Assembly (NCBI RefSeq): GCF_006542425.1
Contig: NZ_VFID01000003.1
Location: 399,321 to 463,320 of the forward strand
Reading direction: 5' to 3'
DNA from: Pseudoxanthomonas sp. z9
GTDB taxonomy: Bacteria; Pseudomonadota; Gammaproteobacteria; Xanthomonadales; Xanthomonadaceae
Length of the DNA stretch: 64,000 nucleotides
Part shown: in pieces, positions 9,142 to 17,362 of the stretch
How the letters are laid out: each line of letters opens with the position of its first letter
Position numbering within the stretch: position 1 is the stretch's first letter
Notes under the pieces: model-generated
Told to the model about the DNA's origin: nothing
What the model saw: only the letters and a program-made list of their open reading frames with translations
Databases searched by the model: none
Position numbers and translations under genes: made by a program

Positions 9142-9689
9142 GCGTCCTTTCCTCCCTGTGCGAACCACTGTTCGCGTGACTGTCCCCAGATTTCGACCGG
9201 TTTGCCTTCATGCGGCGCCGGCAACTCGCCCATGCGCAGGAAGCGCGAGCCCAGCTTGGCCGCGACCGTCTTGGAGTTCTGGTTGTCCGGATCGATCGTG
9301 TGGATCATCTCGTCCCAGCCCAGCGCGGCGAACGCCCAGTCCGCCGCGGCGCGCGCCGCTTCCGGCGCGTAGCCCCGGCCCCAGGCCTCGCGTGCGATGC
9401 TCCAGCCGATCTCGGTGCCGGGCCAGCCGAGCGGGCACCATGGCCCGACCCGTCCCACCCAGCGACCGCTGGCTTTCTCGATCACCGAGAACATCGCGAA
9501 GCCTTCCATCTGCCAGCAGCCGACCATCGCCGCCAGGCTGCGGTAGGCCATCGAACGCGGCTGCACGCCGCCGATGTAGTGGGTGGCTTCCTCGTCGGCG
9601 ACGAACGCCGCCCACGGCTCGTAGTCCTCGCGGCGCTGCGGCCGCAGCCACAGGCGCTCGGTTTCCAGTTGCAGATCGAAGATGCTCAA
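9138..9689 (-). CDS. GNAT family N-acetyltransferase (RimJ/RimL-like), copy 2
   Basis: A 183-residue paralogue of the downstream acetyltransferase, from a tandem duplication. The N-terminal LQLETERLWLRPQRREDYEPW and the acetyl-CoA segment GWSIAREAWGRGYAPEAARAAADWAF are seen. It appears to start a four-gene overlapping minus-strand run (GNAT-GNAT-nucleotidyltransferase-GST) ahead of the E1 gene. Substrate unknown. Confidence 0.88.
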   Translation of the reverse strand: MSIFDLQLETERLWLRPQRREDYEPWAAFVADEEATHYIGGVQPRSMAYRSLAAMVGCWQMEGFAMFSVIEKASGRWVGRVGPWCPLGWPGTEIGWSIAREAWGRGYAPEAARAAADWAFAALGWDEMIHTIDPDNQNSKTVAAKLGSRFLRMGELPAPHEGKPVEIWGQSREQWFAQGGKDA

Positions 9690-9782
9690 GGTCTGCCCCT
9701 CATGTCACGGCGGAACGGAGGACGCCAGGCCGGCGACACGGGCATGGTGCCCGCACCGCGTTCACCTGCCGCCCTTCGCAGC

Positions 9783-9804
9783 GCCCGCCGCATCCGCGGC
9801 GGGC
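9783..9804 (-). terminator. Hairpin downstream of gcdH
   Basis: A perfect 9-bp GC-rich inverted repeat (GCCCGCCGC / GCGGCGGGC) with a 4-nt loop, 7 bp after the gcdH stop on the minus strand. No U tract follows, so termination is likely but unproven. Confidence 0.5.
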
Positions 9805-9811
9805 AATCGGT

Positions 9812-10975
9812 TCAGAATGCGCTGATCCCGGTCAGTTCACGGCCGATGACCAACTGGTGCACGGTTTCGGTGCCTTCATAGGTGATGACCGATTCCAGGT
9901 TCAGCGCATGGCGGATCGCGGCGTGCTCGGTGGTGATGCCGGCGCCGCCGAGCAGATCGCGGCACTCGCGGGCGATGTCGATGGCCATGCGGCAGTTGTT
10001 CCACTTGGCCAGCGACACCTGCTGCGGCTGCAGGGTGCCGGCGTCCTTGAGCCGGCCGAGCTGCAGCGACAGCAGCTGCGCCAGGGTGATCCGGCGGGCC
10101 ATCTCGGCCAGCTTGATCTGCGCGCTCTGGGTCGCCGCCACCGGACGGTTGAACAGGATGCGTTCCTTGGAATAGTTCAGCGCCTCGTCCAGGCACGCGA
10201 TGGCCGCGCCGATCGGGCCCCAGGTAATGCCGTAGCGGGCCTGGGTCAGGCAGCCCAGCGGGCCCTTCAGGCCCTTCACGTTGGGCAGGCGGCTGGAATC
10301 GGGCACGCGCACGTTGTCGAAGAACAGCGCGCTGGTCACCGACGCGCGCAGGCTCATCTTGTGCTTGATTTCCTGGGCGGTGAAGCCGGGCATGCCCTTC
10401 TCCAGCACGAAGCCCTGGATGCCTTCGTCGGTCTGTGCCCAGACAATGGCGATGTCGGCCAGGTTGCCGTTGGTGATCCACATCTTGGAACCGTTGATCA
10501 CCCAGTCGTCGCCGTCACGGCGCGCGTTGGTCTTCATGTTGGCCGGGTCGGAGCCGCCATGCGGCTCGGTCAGGCCGAAGCAGCCGATCACCTTGCCGGC
10601 GGCCATGTCGGGCAGCCAGCGCTGGCGTTGCTCTTCGCTGCCGTAGGCATAGATCGGATACATGCACAGCGAGGACTGCACGCTGACGAAGCTGCGGATG
10701 CCGCTGTCGCCGCGTTCCAGTTCCTGGCAGATCAGGCCGTAGCTGACCCCGTTCAGGCCGGCGCAGCCGTACTTTTCCGGCAGCGAGGAGCCCAGCAGGC
10801 CCAGTTCGGCGATTTCCGGGACGAGTTCCTTCGGGAAGCGGCCCTGGTCGAACGCCTCGCCGATGATGGGACGCACGCGCTCGTCGGTGAAGCGGGCCAC
10901 GGTGTCCTGCACCGCGCGCTCTTCTTCGGACAGCAGGGAACGGACATCAAACAGGTCGTACGGATTCAGGGCCAT
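9812..10975 (-). CDS. gcdH: Glutaryl-CoA dehydrogenase-type acyl-CoA dehydrogenase
   Basis: A 387-residue flavoprotein that oxidatively decarboxylates glutaryl-CoA to crotonyl-CoA in lysine and tryptophan breakdown, passing electrons to ETF. Acyl-CoA dehydrogenase signatures are present: GCFGLTEPHGGSDPANM and WITNGNLADIAIVWAQ. The catalytic glutamate is in TYEGTETVHQLVIGRELTG (about E367), the glutaryl-CoA dehydrogenase form of the motif. ATG 10975 (MALNPYDLFD) is preferred to an in-frame ATG 11 codons upstream. It stands alone on the minus strand with hairpins on both sides. Confidence 0.9.
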   Translation of the reverse strand: MALNPYDLFDVRSLLSEEERAVQDTVARFTDERVRPIIGEAFDQGRFPKELVPEIAELGLLGSSLPEKYGCAGLNGVSYGLICQELERGDSGIRSFVSVQSSLCMYPIYAYGSEEQRQRWLPDMAAGKVIGCFGLTEPHGGSDPANMKTNARRDGDDWVINGSKMWITNGNLADIAIVWAQTDEGIQGFVLEKGMPGFTAQEIKHKMSLRASVTSALFFDNVRVPDSSRLPNVKGLKGPLGCLTQARYGITWGPIGAAIACLDEALNYSKERILFNRPVAATQSAQIKLAEMARRITLAQLLSLQLGRLKDAGTLQPQQVSLAKWNNCRMAIDIARECRDLLGGAGITTEHAAIRHALNLESVITYEGTETVHQLVIGRELTGISAF

Positions 10976-11053
10976 GCGGGATTCGAGCCGGTTCGGACAA
11001 TCCCGCATTGTATGGGCTGCTCCGTCCGGGCGGTAAGCCTTCAGGTCGTAAAG

Positions 11054-11080
11054 GAAAGGCCGGCATTTCGCCGGCCTTTC
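11054..11080 (-). terminator. Intrinsic terminator of the glycine-zipper gene
   Basis: A perfect 11-bp stem (GAAAGGCCGGC / GCCGGCCTTTC) with a 5-nt loop, followed on the minus strand by CTTTACG, 34 bp after the gene at 11114. It separates that gene from gcdH. Confidence 0.7.
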
Positions 11081-11113
11081 GGGGGGTGTTTCGTGGAAAC
11101 GCCGGGACCGGGC

Positions 11114-11935
11114 TCAGCCCTTGGCGGGAGTCGCCACGGCGGCGGTCTGGGTGACCACCTTGCCATCGATCACCGGCAGGCGATCGCTATCCGGCTTCTG
11201 GTCCAGACGCACGGTGTTCTCCTGGCCATCGAGACGGTAGGTCACGTCATAGCCGACCACCTTGTCGCCGCTGCCCATCGGGATGCGGCTGCCCGGCTTC
11301 TTGTCCATCCGCATGGTGCCGGTGGTGCCATCCGGGTTGCGGTAGGTGACGTTGTAACCGGTCACCCGCGACGACTCGGAGCTGGCGGTTTCGGTATGGC
11401 ACTGGCGCTCGGTGCGTTCGACCACGCGGCCACCGACGTGGCGCTTGTCGACCTGATTGCCAATCACACCGCCGGCCACCGCGCCGGCCACGGTCGCGGC
11501 CTTGCGGCCACTGCCCTTGCCGACCTGATTGCCGAGCAGGCCGCCGATGACCGCGCCGGCCACGGTGCCACCGGTGTTGCCGTCGCGTTCGGGCAAGCGC
11601 TCCTGCACCACGACGTCCTGGCACACCTCGTGTGGCGTGCTGGTGGTGGTGGTCTCGCGCACCGGCTCGGTGCCGATCACGGTCGCATACAGTTTCTCGC
11701 TCGTGGTCACCGGCTTGACGTTGAGCACGTCCGCGTACTGCAGGCTGTCGGCCGGAATGACGTTGTCGGTTGCCGCCGCGTCATCGGTGGCGAGAGCCGG
11801 ATCAGCCAGCGGCGCGGTTTCGGCCGTCGGCGTGCCCGCAGTCTTGTCGCCGCTCTTCATGAAAGCGGCGGTCGCCACGCCGCCAACCAGCAGCGCGCCG
11901 GCAGCGACCAGAATCATGGTGGTGTTGTTCTTCAT
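11114..11935 (-). CDS. Glycine-zipper 2TM envelope protein with duplicated C-terminal repeat
   Basis: A 273-residue envelope protein. An N-terminal hydrophobic anchor (about residues 6-26) is followed by an acidic/Ala linker. A glycine-zipper block reads TVAGAVIGGLLGNQVGKGSG and then AATVAGAVAGGVIGNQVDK, as in the 17-kDa antigen/SlyB/UmoD group. The C-terminus holds two copies of a VxGYxVTYR...RxDxKPxS motif about 50 residues apart. The probable location is the inner membrane or periplasmic face; the function is unknown. ATG 11935 places the anchor at the N-terminus. A terminator follows. Confidence 0.8.
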   Translation of the reverse strand: MKNNTTMILVAAGALLVGGVATAAFMKSGDKTAGTPTAETAPLADPALATDDAAATDNVIPADSLQYADVLNVKPVTTSEKLYATVIGTEPVRETTTTSTPHEVCQDVVVQERLPERDGNTGGTVAGAVIGGLLGNQVGKGSGRKAATVAGAVAGGVIGNQVDKRHVGGRVVERTERQCHTETASSESSRVTGYNVTYRNPDGTTGTMRMDKKPGSRIPMGSGDKVVGYDVTYRLDGQENTVRLDQKPDSDRLPVIDGKVVTQTAAVATPAKG

Positions 11936-12108
11936 CGCAGCCTCCATTGCGGGCCTCGCCCGAGTCACATTACGGGCATCATTCCACCACTACGAACCTG
12001 AACCAAGCCCCGTTTCATGCAGACGAAATCGTACTTTTCGTGAACGGCGGCGCAGTCCCGCGCGACGTGCTAGCGTGTCGCCCCATCGACCCTGCGGAGA
12101 CCCGCGCC

Positions 12109-12342
12109 GTGGCCAATCCCCTTCTGTTGCCCGTGCTGGAATGGGCCCGGAGACTGCGTTACCCCACCCTGTTCAAGATCACCGCGGGGCTGTTCGTCCT
12201 CAGCGTGCTGCTGCCGCCCGGCATCGATCCGATTCCGTTCCTGGACGAACTGGTGTTCGGCCTGGGCACGCTGCTGCTGGCGAACTGGAAGCGCCGCAAG
12301 GAGCCGGCGCCGCCGCTGGAACCGGGCCGGCCGTCGCGCTGA
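12109..12342 (+). CDS. Small membrane protein, DUF6116-like
   Basis: A 77-residue protein starting at GTG 12109, with a GGAGA ribosome site 8 nt upstream. MANPLLLPVLEWARRLRYPTLFK precedes one hydrophobic helix (FVLSVLLPP) and a second hydrophobic stretch (FGLGTLLLANW), ending in a basic KRRK tail. It resembles short xanthomonad proteins annotated only as DUF6116. The open frame extends 54 codons upstream, but the ribosome site favours GTG. The tatD start follows by 1 bp, so the two genes are co-transcribed. Function unknown. Confidence 0.7.
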   Translation: MANPLLLPVLEWARRLRYPTLFKITAGLFVLSVLLPPGIDPIPFLDELVFGLGTLLLANWKRRKEPAPPLEPGRPSR

Positions 12343-12343
12343 C

Positions 12344-13111
12344 GTGCGGTTGATCGACAGTCACTGCCATCTCGACGCCGCCGAGTTCGATGCCGACCGG
12401 GACGCGGTGATTGCCCGCGCGCGCGAAGCCGGCGTCGTCCACCAGGTGATTCCGGCGGTCGAGGCCGCCGGCTGGCCCGCACTGCGTGCGCTTTGCCGAG
12501 ATCAACCGGATCTGCACCCGGCCTACGGCCTGCATCCGATGTACCTGGCGCGGCACCGCGGGGAGCATCTGGACGAATTGCGCGCATGGCTCGCAAACGA
12601 ACGGCCGGTCGCGGTCGGTGAATGCGGCCTGGATTACTTCGTCGAGGATCTGGATCCGGCGACACAGCGGCGCTACTTCGATGCGCAATTGCGGCTGGCG
12701 CGCGAATTCGACCTGCCGCTGATCATCCATGCGCGACGCGCGGTGGACGCGGTCATCGCGGCGGTGCGCCGCGTCGGCGGCCTGCGCGGCGTGGTGCACA
12801 GTTTTTCCGGCAGCCCGGAACAGGCACGCCAGTTGTGGAATGCCGGCTTCCTGATCGGCCTCGGCGGGCCGGTCACCTACGAACGCGCGCAACGCCTGCG
12901 CGGGCTGGTCACCTCGATGCCGCTGGAACACCTGCTGCTGGAAACCGACGCACCGGACCAGCCCGACGTGGCGATCCGCGGCCAGCGCAACGAACCGGCG
13001 CGGGTGTCGGTCATCTGCCGGACCATCGCGCAGTTGCGGGGCGAACCCGAGGAGGACATTGCCGCCGTCACCCGCGGCAATGCCGCGCGCCTGTTCGGAT
13101 TGGCCGCCTGA
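12344..13111 (+). CDS. tatD: TatD family metal-dependent DNase
   Basis: A 255-residue TIM-barrel metallohydrolase. The TatD metal ligands are visible: DSHCHLD (residues 5-11), VGECGLDY, LIIHARRA, VVHSFSG and LLLETDAP. TatD enzymes are 3'-5' exonucleases active in DNA repair and fragmentation. It starts with GTG directly after the DUF6116-like gene and ends 3 bp before the convergent tcdA stop. Standard length for the family; the cellular role here is inferred from family knowledge. Confidence 0.92.
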   Translation: MRLIDSHCHLDAAEFDADRDAVIARAREAGVVHQVIPAVEAAGWPALRALCRDQPDLHPAYGLHPMYLARHRGEHLDELRAWLANERPVAVGECGLDYFVEDLDPATQRRYFDAQLRLAREFDLPLIIHARRAVDAVIAAVRRVGGLRGVVHSFSGSPEQARQLWNAGFLIGLGGPVTYERAQRLRGLVTSMPLEHLLLETDAPDQPDVAIRGQRNEPARVSVICRTIAQLRGEPEEDIAAVTRGNAARLFGLAA

Positions 13112-13114
13112 GTT

Positions 13115-13915
13115 TCAGGCCGCCGGCTTCTTTTCCTTGAGCAGCAGTTCCAGCGCTTTGCCGACCATGGCGAAGGCGAACGCGCCGGTGATATGGGTCG
13201 CCGCACCCAGGCCGACGCCGCAGTCGAGCTTCAGCGCCGCATCCGCGCCCAGTTGCGGGCGCAGGCCGCACACGCTGCCGTCGGCCTGCGGATACCTGAC
13301 GTTCTCCAGCGAATACACCGCGGTCACGCCGAAGTAGCGATCCCGGTTCTTCGGGAAATTGAACTCGCCGCGCAGCTTCTTGCGCACCAGCGCCAGCAGG
13401 GCATCGTGTTCGGTACGGGAGAGATCGCGAAGGCGGATCTGGGTGGGATCGGTGCGCCCGCCCGCCGATCCGGACACGATGATCGGCAGCTTGCGCCGCC
13501 GGCACCACGCGATCATCTCGACCTTGGTGCGGAAACTGTCACAGGCGTCCAGGACCAGATCGAAGCCGCGATCCAGCAGTTCCTCCAGGTTGCTGCCGGT
13601 CAGGAACGCCGGGATCACCTCGATTTCGACGTCCGGATTGATCGCGCGGCAGCGCTCGGCCATCGCCTCGGCCTTGTTGCGCCCGTACTGGCCCTCCAGC
13701 GCGGGCAACTGGCGGTTGGTGTTGGACACGCAGATGTCGTCCGCGTCGATCAGGGTCAGGTGGCCGATCCCGGAGCGCGCCAGCGCCTCCACCACCCACG
13801 AGCCCACGCCGCCCAGGCCGACCACCGCCACGCGCCGCTCGGCGTAGCGGTTGACCGCGCCCTGCCCGTACAGGCGGTCGATGCCGGCGAAACGATCCTT
13901 GAGGACTTTCTTCAT
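13115..13915 (-). CDS. tcdA: tRNA threonylcarbamoyladenosine dehydratase TcdA/CsdL
   Basis: A 266-residue E1-like (ThiF/MoeB fold) enzyme that cyclises t6A37 in tRNAs to ct6A using ATP. The nucleotide-binding VVGLGGVGSWVVEALARSG motif is near residues 31-49, followed by DADDICVSNTNRQ and DACDSFRTK. Length matches TcdA and ATG 13915 gives the canonical start; the 36-codon upstream extension is non-conserved. It converges on tatD with only 3 bp between the stops. Confidence 0.92.
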   Translation of the reverse strand: MKKVLKDRFAGIDRLYGQGAVNRYAERRVAVVGLGGVGSWVVEALARSGIGHLTLIDADDICVSNTNRQLPALEGQYGRNKAEAMAERCRAINPDVEIEVIPAFLTGSNLEELLDRGFDLVLDACDSFRTKVEMIAWCRRRKLPIIVSGSAGGRTDPTQIRLRDLSRTEHDALLALVRKKLRGEFNFPKNRDRYFGVTAVYSLENVRYPQADGSVCGLRPQLGADAALKLDCGVGLGAATHITGAFAFAMVGKALELLLKEKKPAA

Positions 13916-13991
13916 CCGGCAATTGTAGACATGGCGCGGGGTGTGACGTGCGTCGTAACATGGCACGAACTTTTCCAGAGGAGCCCGCCGC

Positions 13992-14429
13992 ATGGCCAGC
14001 CAGCCGACCGCCAAGTCGTCCAACGCTTCCCGCTACCTGTTCCTGTTCCTGATCGGCCTGGTGATCGGCGCGGTCGCCACGGTGATGGCGATGCGCGCGA
14101 TCCAGGCGCGCCAGGATCCCTTCCCCGACAGCGTCATGCACGTGATGCAGAAGCACGCCGGCCTGCTGGGCGACAAGGTGGCGCAAAGCCGTTGCGCGGC
14201 CACGGACACGGTGCCGCACGTGCGGGCCCTGCGCACGATGGCCAACGATCTGGAACTGGCCCTGCCCGGCCTGGCCGAGGATCAGCGCTTCGTGACCCAT
14301 GCCAGCGACTTCCGCGCCAAGCTCGACGCCAGCCTGGCCACCCCGCCGACCGACTGCACCGCGGCCAAGGCGCTGGCCGATCAGGTCAAGGAAAGCTGCA
14401 AGGGCTGCCACCAGGACTTCCGCGGCTGA
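13992..14429 (+). CDS. Membrane-anchored cytochrome c'-like monohaem protein
   Basis: A 145-residue protein with one N-terminal membrane helix (about residues 15-35) and a periplasmic helical domain ending in ESCKGCHQDFRG. The CxxCH haem motif (C136, C139, H140) lies close to the C-terminus, as in class II cytochromes c'. An AGAGGAG ribosome site precedes the ATG. Other classes of c cytochrome carry the motif near the N-terminus, so the c'-like reading is reasonable, but the exact fold and partner are unknown. It would need the Ccm system encoded at 30123-42871. Confidence 0.72.
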   Translation: MASQPTAKSSNASRYLFLFLIGLVIGAVATVMAMRAIQARQDPFPDSVMHVMQKHAGLLGDKVAQSRCAATDTVPHVRALRTMANDLELALPGLAEDQRFVTHASDFRAKLDASLATPPTDCTAAKALADQVKESCKGCHQDFRG

Positions 14430-14590
14430 ATTGCGGCTGACGCCGCAAGCCCGCGATGACGGCCCGGAGCGGTGCAGTTGTCGTGGGGTTCACGCAGCTG
14501 GCGCGAGGATGCGTGCGACCGGGCCGCGTCGTCGCGTCACCCGGTGCGGATCGAATGTCCAAGACCGGACCACGTGAACCAGGAGGAGCC

Positions 14591-15070
14591 ATGAATCTTC
14601 GTATGTTTGCCATCGGTGCCGTTGCCTCGCTGGCACTGGCCGGTTGCGCCACCAGTTCGCCCGGCTATGGCGGCGGCGGTTACAACAGCGGCGGTTATCG
14701 CCCGGCGCCTTCGAACAACTACTGCGCGGACTGCGGCATCGTCGAACGCATCGATGTCGTGTCCTCCGGACGCTCGGCGCCCAGCGCGACCGGCGCGGTC
14801 CTGGGTGGCATCGTCGGCGCCGTCGCCGGCCGCCAGATTTCCGAGCACACCGGCGGCAGCAAGGGCAACAAGAACATCGCCACCGTCGCGGGCGCCGCGG
14901 CCGGCGCGATGGCCGGCAACGCCATCCAGAACCGCACCACCGGCGATAGCTACAACATCACCGTGCGCATGGACGATGGCCGTCGCCTGACCTTCACCCA
15001 GCACGATCTCGGCGGCATCCGCGAGAACACCTACGTGCGGATCCAGAACGGCCGGGTGGTCCTGCGATAA
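14591..15070 (+). CDS. Glycine-zipper outer-membrane lipoprotein (SlyB/Pcp-like)
   Basis: A 159-residue lipoprotein. The signal peptide ends in LALAGC (lipidated Cys at 19), followed by a Gly/Tyr/Ser-rich linker. The glycine-zipper block is GAVLGGIVGAVAGRQISEHTGG and VAGAAAGAMAGNAIQNR, and the C-terminal domain carries VRMDDGRRLTFTQ, as in the SlyB/Pcp family. AGGAGGAG ahead of the ATG fixes the start. It is probably an outer-membrane lipoprotein that stabilises the envelope. A strong hairpin follows. Confidence 0.85.
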   Translation: MNLRMFAIGAVASLALAGCATSSPGYGGGGYNSGGYRPAPSNNYCADCGIVERIDVVSSGRSAPSATGAVLGGIVGAVAGRQISEHTGGSKGNKNIATVAGAAAGAMAGNAIQNRTTGDSYNITVRMDDGRRLTFTQHDLGGIRENTYVRIQNGRVVLR

Positions 15071-15105
15071 CGCTGTCCCGCGACGGGACGCATTCCTGCC
15101 GCGCA

Positions 15106-15139
15106 AAGAAAAAGCCCGACCTGAGTCGGGCCTTTTCTT
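15106..15139. terminator. Bidirectional terminator between the lipoprotein gene and csp
   Basis: AAAAGCCCGAC / GTCGGGCCTTTT-type stem of about 14 paired bases with one mismatch and a 4-nt loop. It is flanked by A-rich and T-rich ends, so it can serve both converging genes. Confidence 0.85.
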
Positions 15140-15180
15140 CGTGTCCGGTCGTCACAACCGGCGCGAATCTTGGCGAGACC

Positions 15181-15390
15181 TTACAGCGGCTGCACGGCGT
15201 CGGCCTGCAAGCCCTTCTGGCCCTGCACGACGGTGAAGCTGACCTTCTGGCCTTCCTTCAGGCTCTTGAAGCCCTGGGTCTGGATGGCGCGGAAATGCAC
15301 AAACACGTCTTCACCGTTCTCACGGCTGATAAAGCCGAAGCCCTTGGCATCGTTGAACCATTTCACGGTTCCGGTTTCACGGTCGGACAT
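15181..15390 (-). CDS. cspA: Cold-shock domain protein
   Basis: A 69-residue single cold-shock domain. RNA/DNA-binding motifs RNP1 (KGFGFI, residues 16-21) and RNP2 (VFVHF, 29-33) are intact. These proteins bind single-stranded nucleic acid and act as RNA chaperones. AAGGAG 8 nt before the ATG fixes the start. About 230 bp of gene-free DNA upstream could hold a long leader, as in other csp genes, but no cold-box motif was identified. Confidence 0.95.
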   Translation of the reverse strand: MSDRETGTVKWFNDAKGFGFISRENGEDVFVHFRAIQTQGFKSLKEGQKVSFTVVQGQKGLQADAVQPL

Positions 15391-15624
15391 CTACTTGCTC
15401 CTTGGAACTCTGGGTGGTGGAAACGCCTCTCGGCGGCTGGTTGCAAGGAGGAAGCGAGGTACAACGATGTAGCGGATCATGGATCTACCGCATCTAGGCC
15501 ACGATTCACGGTGACCTTGGCAAACACAGCGAGCGCACACTAACCCGCAATTTGTGAAAATGCAAACCGTCCACGGCCCCCCAAAACGGCGCCCAACCCG
15601 TTGATTGGACAAGGAGAATTTCGC

Positions 15625-16110
15625 TTGGACCTCACCACCCTGTACTACGTGCTGGCCGTCGTGCTCATCCTGGTCGGGCTGGCCGGGGTCATCCTGCCGG
15701 CGCTGCCCGGCCTGCCGCTGGTGTTCGCGGGCATGCTGCTGGCCGCCTGGGCCGGGGATTTCCAGCAGATCGGCTGGGTGCCTCTGATCCTTCTGGGCCT
15801 GCTGACGGCGCTGTCGGTCGCAGTGGATTTCTTTGCCACCGTGGTCGGTGCCAAGCGCGTCGGCGCCAGTGGCAAGGCCCTGCTCGGCGCGGCGGTCGGT
15901 ACGTTCGCGGGTCTGTTCTTCGGCCCGATTGGTCTGTTTGCCGGACCATTCGTGGGCGCCCTGCTCGGCGAGTTGTGGCACAGCCGCGAGATCGGGCAGG
16001 CCACCAAGGTCGGCCTGGGCACGTGGCTCGGCATTGTCCTGGGCGTGGTACTGAAGCTGGGGCTGGCGTTCGCGATGCTCGGCCTGTTCCTGTTCGCCTG
16101 GGTGTTCTGA
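15625..16110 (+). CDS. DUF456 family membrane protein
   Basis: A 161-residue integral membrane protein of the DUF456 family, with about four to five hydrophobic helices. GVILPALPGLPLVFAGMLLAAW and glycine-rich GAAVGTFAGLFFGPIGLFAGPFVGALLGEL are the family hallmarks. An AAGGAG 8 nt before TTG 15625 decides the start over an in-frame codon 8 residues upstream. Function unknown. It is followed by pldA after 73 bp. Confidence 0.82.
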   Translation: MDLTTLYYVLAVVLILVGLAGVILPALPGLPLVFAGMLLAAWAGDFQQIGWVPLILLGLLTALSVAVDFFATVVGAKRVGASGKALLGAAVGTFAGLFFGPIGLFAGPFVGALLGELWHSREIGQATKVGLGTWLGIVLGVVLKLGLAFAMLGLFLFAWVF

Positions 16111-16183
16111 TCCCGCCGGCCTCATCACTCCGCCATCGGGCACAATCGCCCGGCTTCTTCGTTTCCCTGACTGGTCCGATCGC

Positions 16184-17362
16184 ATGACACCCCACTCCAC
16201 CCGGCACCTGCTGCCGTCCCTGATCGCCATGACCCTGGCCACCGCCCCGGCCTTCGCCCAGGAACCACAGCCCGCCGTGGTGACACCCGAGGCGTGCCGG
16301 GCCATCGAAACCGATGCCTCCCGTCTGGCCTGCTACGACGCCGTGTTCGGACGCAGGCCATCGGATACCCGCGCCGCCGACGCCGAGGCCACCGCCGCCC
16401 GCAGCAGCCTGGATCAACAGCAGGCGCAGCAGGCCCAACAGGAATCGGAGGCGGGCGAGGCGAGCAGCGAACGCCGCGAACACCGTCGCCTCGGCGCCTG
16501 GTTCCGGACCGACGATCCGATGCTGCAGGAAGCCCTGGCCAACGCCGGCAAGGGTTCGCTGCTGGACAGCCGCTGGGAACTGGCCAAGGACTCCAAGCTG
16601 GGGGTCTTCCAGTTGCGCGGCTACAAGCCGCTGTACCTGATGCCGGTGTTCTGGACCAGCGACAAGAACGAGATGCCGCATTCGCCCAACCCGCGCAACA
16701 CGGTGACCGAGCCGCAGGCGCTGGACAACACCGAGGCCAAGTTTCAGCTGAGCTTCAAGACCAAGTTCGCCGAGAACCTGTTCGGCGACAACGGCGACCT
16801 GTGGGGCGGCTATACCCAGAGCTCGCGCTGGCAGGTCTACAACGGCGAGGAATCGCGTCCCTTCCGCGAAACCAACTACGAGCCGGAAGTGATGCTGGTG
16901 TTCCGCAACAACTACAGCCTCGGCGGCTGGAAGGGCCGCATGGCCGGCGTGGGCATCAACCACCAGTCCAACGGCCGCAACGATCCGCTCTCGCGCAGCT
17001 GGAACCGGGTGATCTTCACGGTCGGCCTGGATCGCGAGAACTGGGCGCTGGTGCTGCGCCCCTGGTGGCGCGTGCCGGACGGCAACGACGACGACAATCC
17101 GGACATCGAGGATTACATCGGGCGCGGCGACGCCATGCTGACCTACAGCAAGGGCGGCCACGAATTCACGGTCCTCGCCCGCCATTCGTTGCGCACCGGC
17201 GACAAATCGCACGGCGCGCTGCAGCTGGACTGGGGCTTCCCGATCCACCGCAGCTTCCGCGGCCACATCCAGGCCTTCCACGGCTACGGGGAAAGCATGA
17301 TCGACTACAACCACAAGGCCACCTACATCGGCCTGGGCATCTCCCTGCTGGAATGGTACTGA
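16184..17362 (+). CDS. pldA: Outer-membrane phospholipase A1 (OMPLA)
   Basis: A 392-residue outer-membrane beta-barrel enzyme that hydrolyses phospholipids misplaced in the outer leaflet. The signal peptide ends at AFA-Q (about residue 25). A Gln/Ala/Glu-rich region (about 60-100), longer than in E. coli, precedes the barrel. The catalytic triad matches OMPLA exactly in spacing: H260 and S262 in GINHQSNGRND, and N274 in RSWNR. Calcium-dependent dimer activation is expected from the family. Its TGA overlaps the arsC ATG. Confidence 0.95.
   Translation: MTPHSTRHLLPSLIAMTLATAPAFAQEPQPAVVTPEACRAIETDASRLACYDAVFGRRPSDTRAADAEATAARSSLDQQQAQQAQQESEAGEASSERREHRRLGAWFRTDDPMLQEALANAGKGSLLDSRWELAKDSKLGVFQLRGYKPLYLMPVFWTSDKNEMPHSPNPRNTVTEPQALDNTEAKFQLSFKTKFAENLFGDNGDLWGGYTQSSRWQVYNGEESRPFRETNYEPEVMLVFRNNYSLGGWKGRMAGVGINHQSNGRNDPLSRSWNRVIFTVGLDRENWALVLRPWWRVPDGNDDDNPDIEDYIGRGDAMLTYSKGGHEFTVLARHSLRTGDKSHGALQLDWGFPIHRSFRGHIQAFHGYGESMIDYNHKATYIGLGISLLEWY

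Noticed and set aside
8822..12001. A 1059-codon plus-strand open frame across the acetyltransferase, gcdH and glycine-zipper genes
   Set aside because: It covers several well-supported minus-strand genes and reads as Arg/Ser/Pro-rich then Ala/Gly/His-rich noise.
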